64,000 nucleotides of DNA from NCBI RefSeq assembly GCF_900104785.1, contig NZ_LT629733.1, forward strand, positions 2,202,501-2,266,500, read 5' to 3'. This DNA comes from Formosa sp. Hel1_31_208 (GTDB lineage: Bacteria; Bacteroidota; Bacteroidia; Flavobacteriales; Flavobacteriaceae). The notes beneath the pieces are model-generated. The model worked only from the letters and a program-made list of their open reading frames with translations, was not told the origin of the DNA and did not search any database. How positions within the stretch are numbered: position 1 is the stretch's first letter; every line of letters starts with the position of its first letter. Positions 63,854 through 64,000 of the stretch are shown piece by piece. A program made the translations under genes and the position numbers.

Positions 63854-63989
63854 GTGCTACAACAACGAGTATAAGTAATAGCGATTTGAGTTCTAATTCA
63901 AATCGCTATTCTTTTTTATTTTGTAAATTACTTCCTGAAAAGTGGTGCTTTTTATTTCGCTACTACTCATACACGAAGACGTTGTATGC
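63854..63989 (+). repeat. attC-like site 16
   Basis: Left tag GTGCTACAAC is the exact 10-base reverse complement of GTTGTAGCAC, the start of cassette 16, although two genes lie between. Inner stem GAGTAT with ATACAC (one mismatch). It has the longest hairpin, AATAGCGATTTGA with TCAAATCGCTATT, 13 bp perfect. Right tag GTTGTATGC begins a 17th cassette cut by the window. Confidence 0.85.
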
Positions 63990-64000
63990 TATTAAAACCG

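Larger units (their letters stand above)
44099..64000 (+). mobile_element. Integron-like gene-cassette array, 16 complete cassettes and part of a 17th
   Basis: Units run from one GTT to the next: 44099, 45127, 46143, 46961, 48003, 49124, 49929, 51711, 52912, 53802, 55751, 56729, 58376, 58979, 59916, 61422 and 63981. All genes are on the + strand. Each unit starts with GTT plus a short tag, then an AT-rich leader with AACC, and (with the exceptions of units 11 and 13) the gene starts 27-37 nt after the GTT. Each unit ends with a foldable site whose left end is the reverse complement of that unit's own first bases. This matches the logic of integron cassettes and attC sites. The array runs off the right edge. 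Confidence 0.85.

Noticed and set aside
44936..63989. Regularly spaced repeats considered as a CRISPR array
   Set aside because: The repeats are 57-199 nt, variable, palindromic and separated by whole genes, with no short uniform spacers and no cas genes.

Overview
The window is AT-rich chromosomal DNA from a marine-type member of the Flavobacteriaceae (Bacteroidota). Supporting signs are a PorX two-component regulator, a type IX secretion C-terminal domain, TAnnTTTG promoter boxes, lipoproteins with short lipoboxes, flavobacterial small membrane proteins and the near absence of Shine-Dalgarno sequences. I could not run any search, so the genus is not assigned.

Region 1 (1-15 kb) is mostly core genome. 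It holds the start of lpxC/fabZ, lpxD, an HD phosphohydrolase, porX, tsaE, ald, a DUF4258-like gene and a large secreted pectate-lyase-like protein with ten Ig-like repeats. Scattered in it is a family of three related membrane proteins carrying an HWW motif. The third copy (8457-9041) is a pseudogene with two in-frame stop codons. The intergenic region before a small HTH regulator carries a 16-bp perfect palindrome and a 10-bp inverted repeat.

Region 2 (15.3-40.3 kb) is a Wzx/Wzy-type exopolysaccharide or capsule locus. It has a polymerase, a flippase, CapE/CapF/CapG-type enzymes for UDP-L-FucNAc, glycosyltransferases, an asparagine synthase homologue, a PglC-like initiating transferase, an ATP-grasp enzyme, a cupin/JmjC-like oxygenase, a polysaccharide deacetylase, a DegT aminotransferase with a PglF-like dehydratase, and Wza/Wzc export and kinase proteins. 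Two related GNAT/FemAB-like acyltransferases lie in and beside it. Proline dehydrogenase and aroB follow.

Region 3 (42.9-64 kb, running off the window) is the most striking part: an integron-like gene-cassette array. A XerC/D-like tyrosine recombinase, without the insertion typical of IntI and with an extra N-terminal domain, is followed 28 bp later by a run of 16 complete cassettes and the start of a 17th. All genes are on the + strand. Every junction is a 57-199 bp foldable site. Each cassette begins with GTT plus about six bases that are the reverse complement of the bases ending in AAC just after its own gene (exact over 9-10 bases in 15 of 16). This is the rule obeyed by integron attC sites. 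The folded sites share one architecture: outer stem, asymmetric 3-versus-5/6 nt internal loop, 6-bp inner stem, and a variable terminal hairpin.

Cassette cargo is eight DUF6090-type membrane-anchored proteins, lipoproteins, a CPBP protease, several alpha/beta hydrolases (one fused to AraC, one to ankyrin repeats), a beta-lactamase-like serine hydrolase and a methyltransferase. A TATATTTG promoter box sits exactly between the recombinase and the first cassette, where a cassette promoter would be expected.
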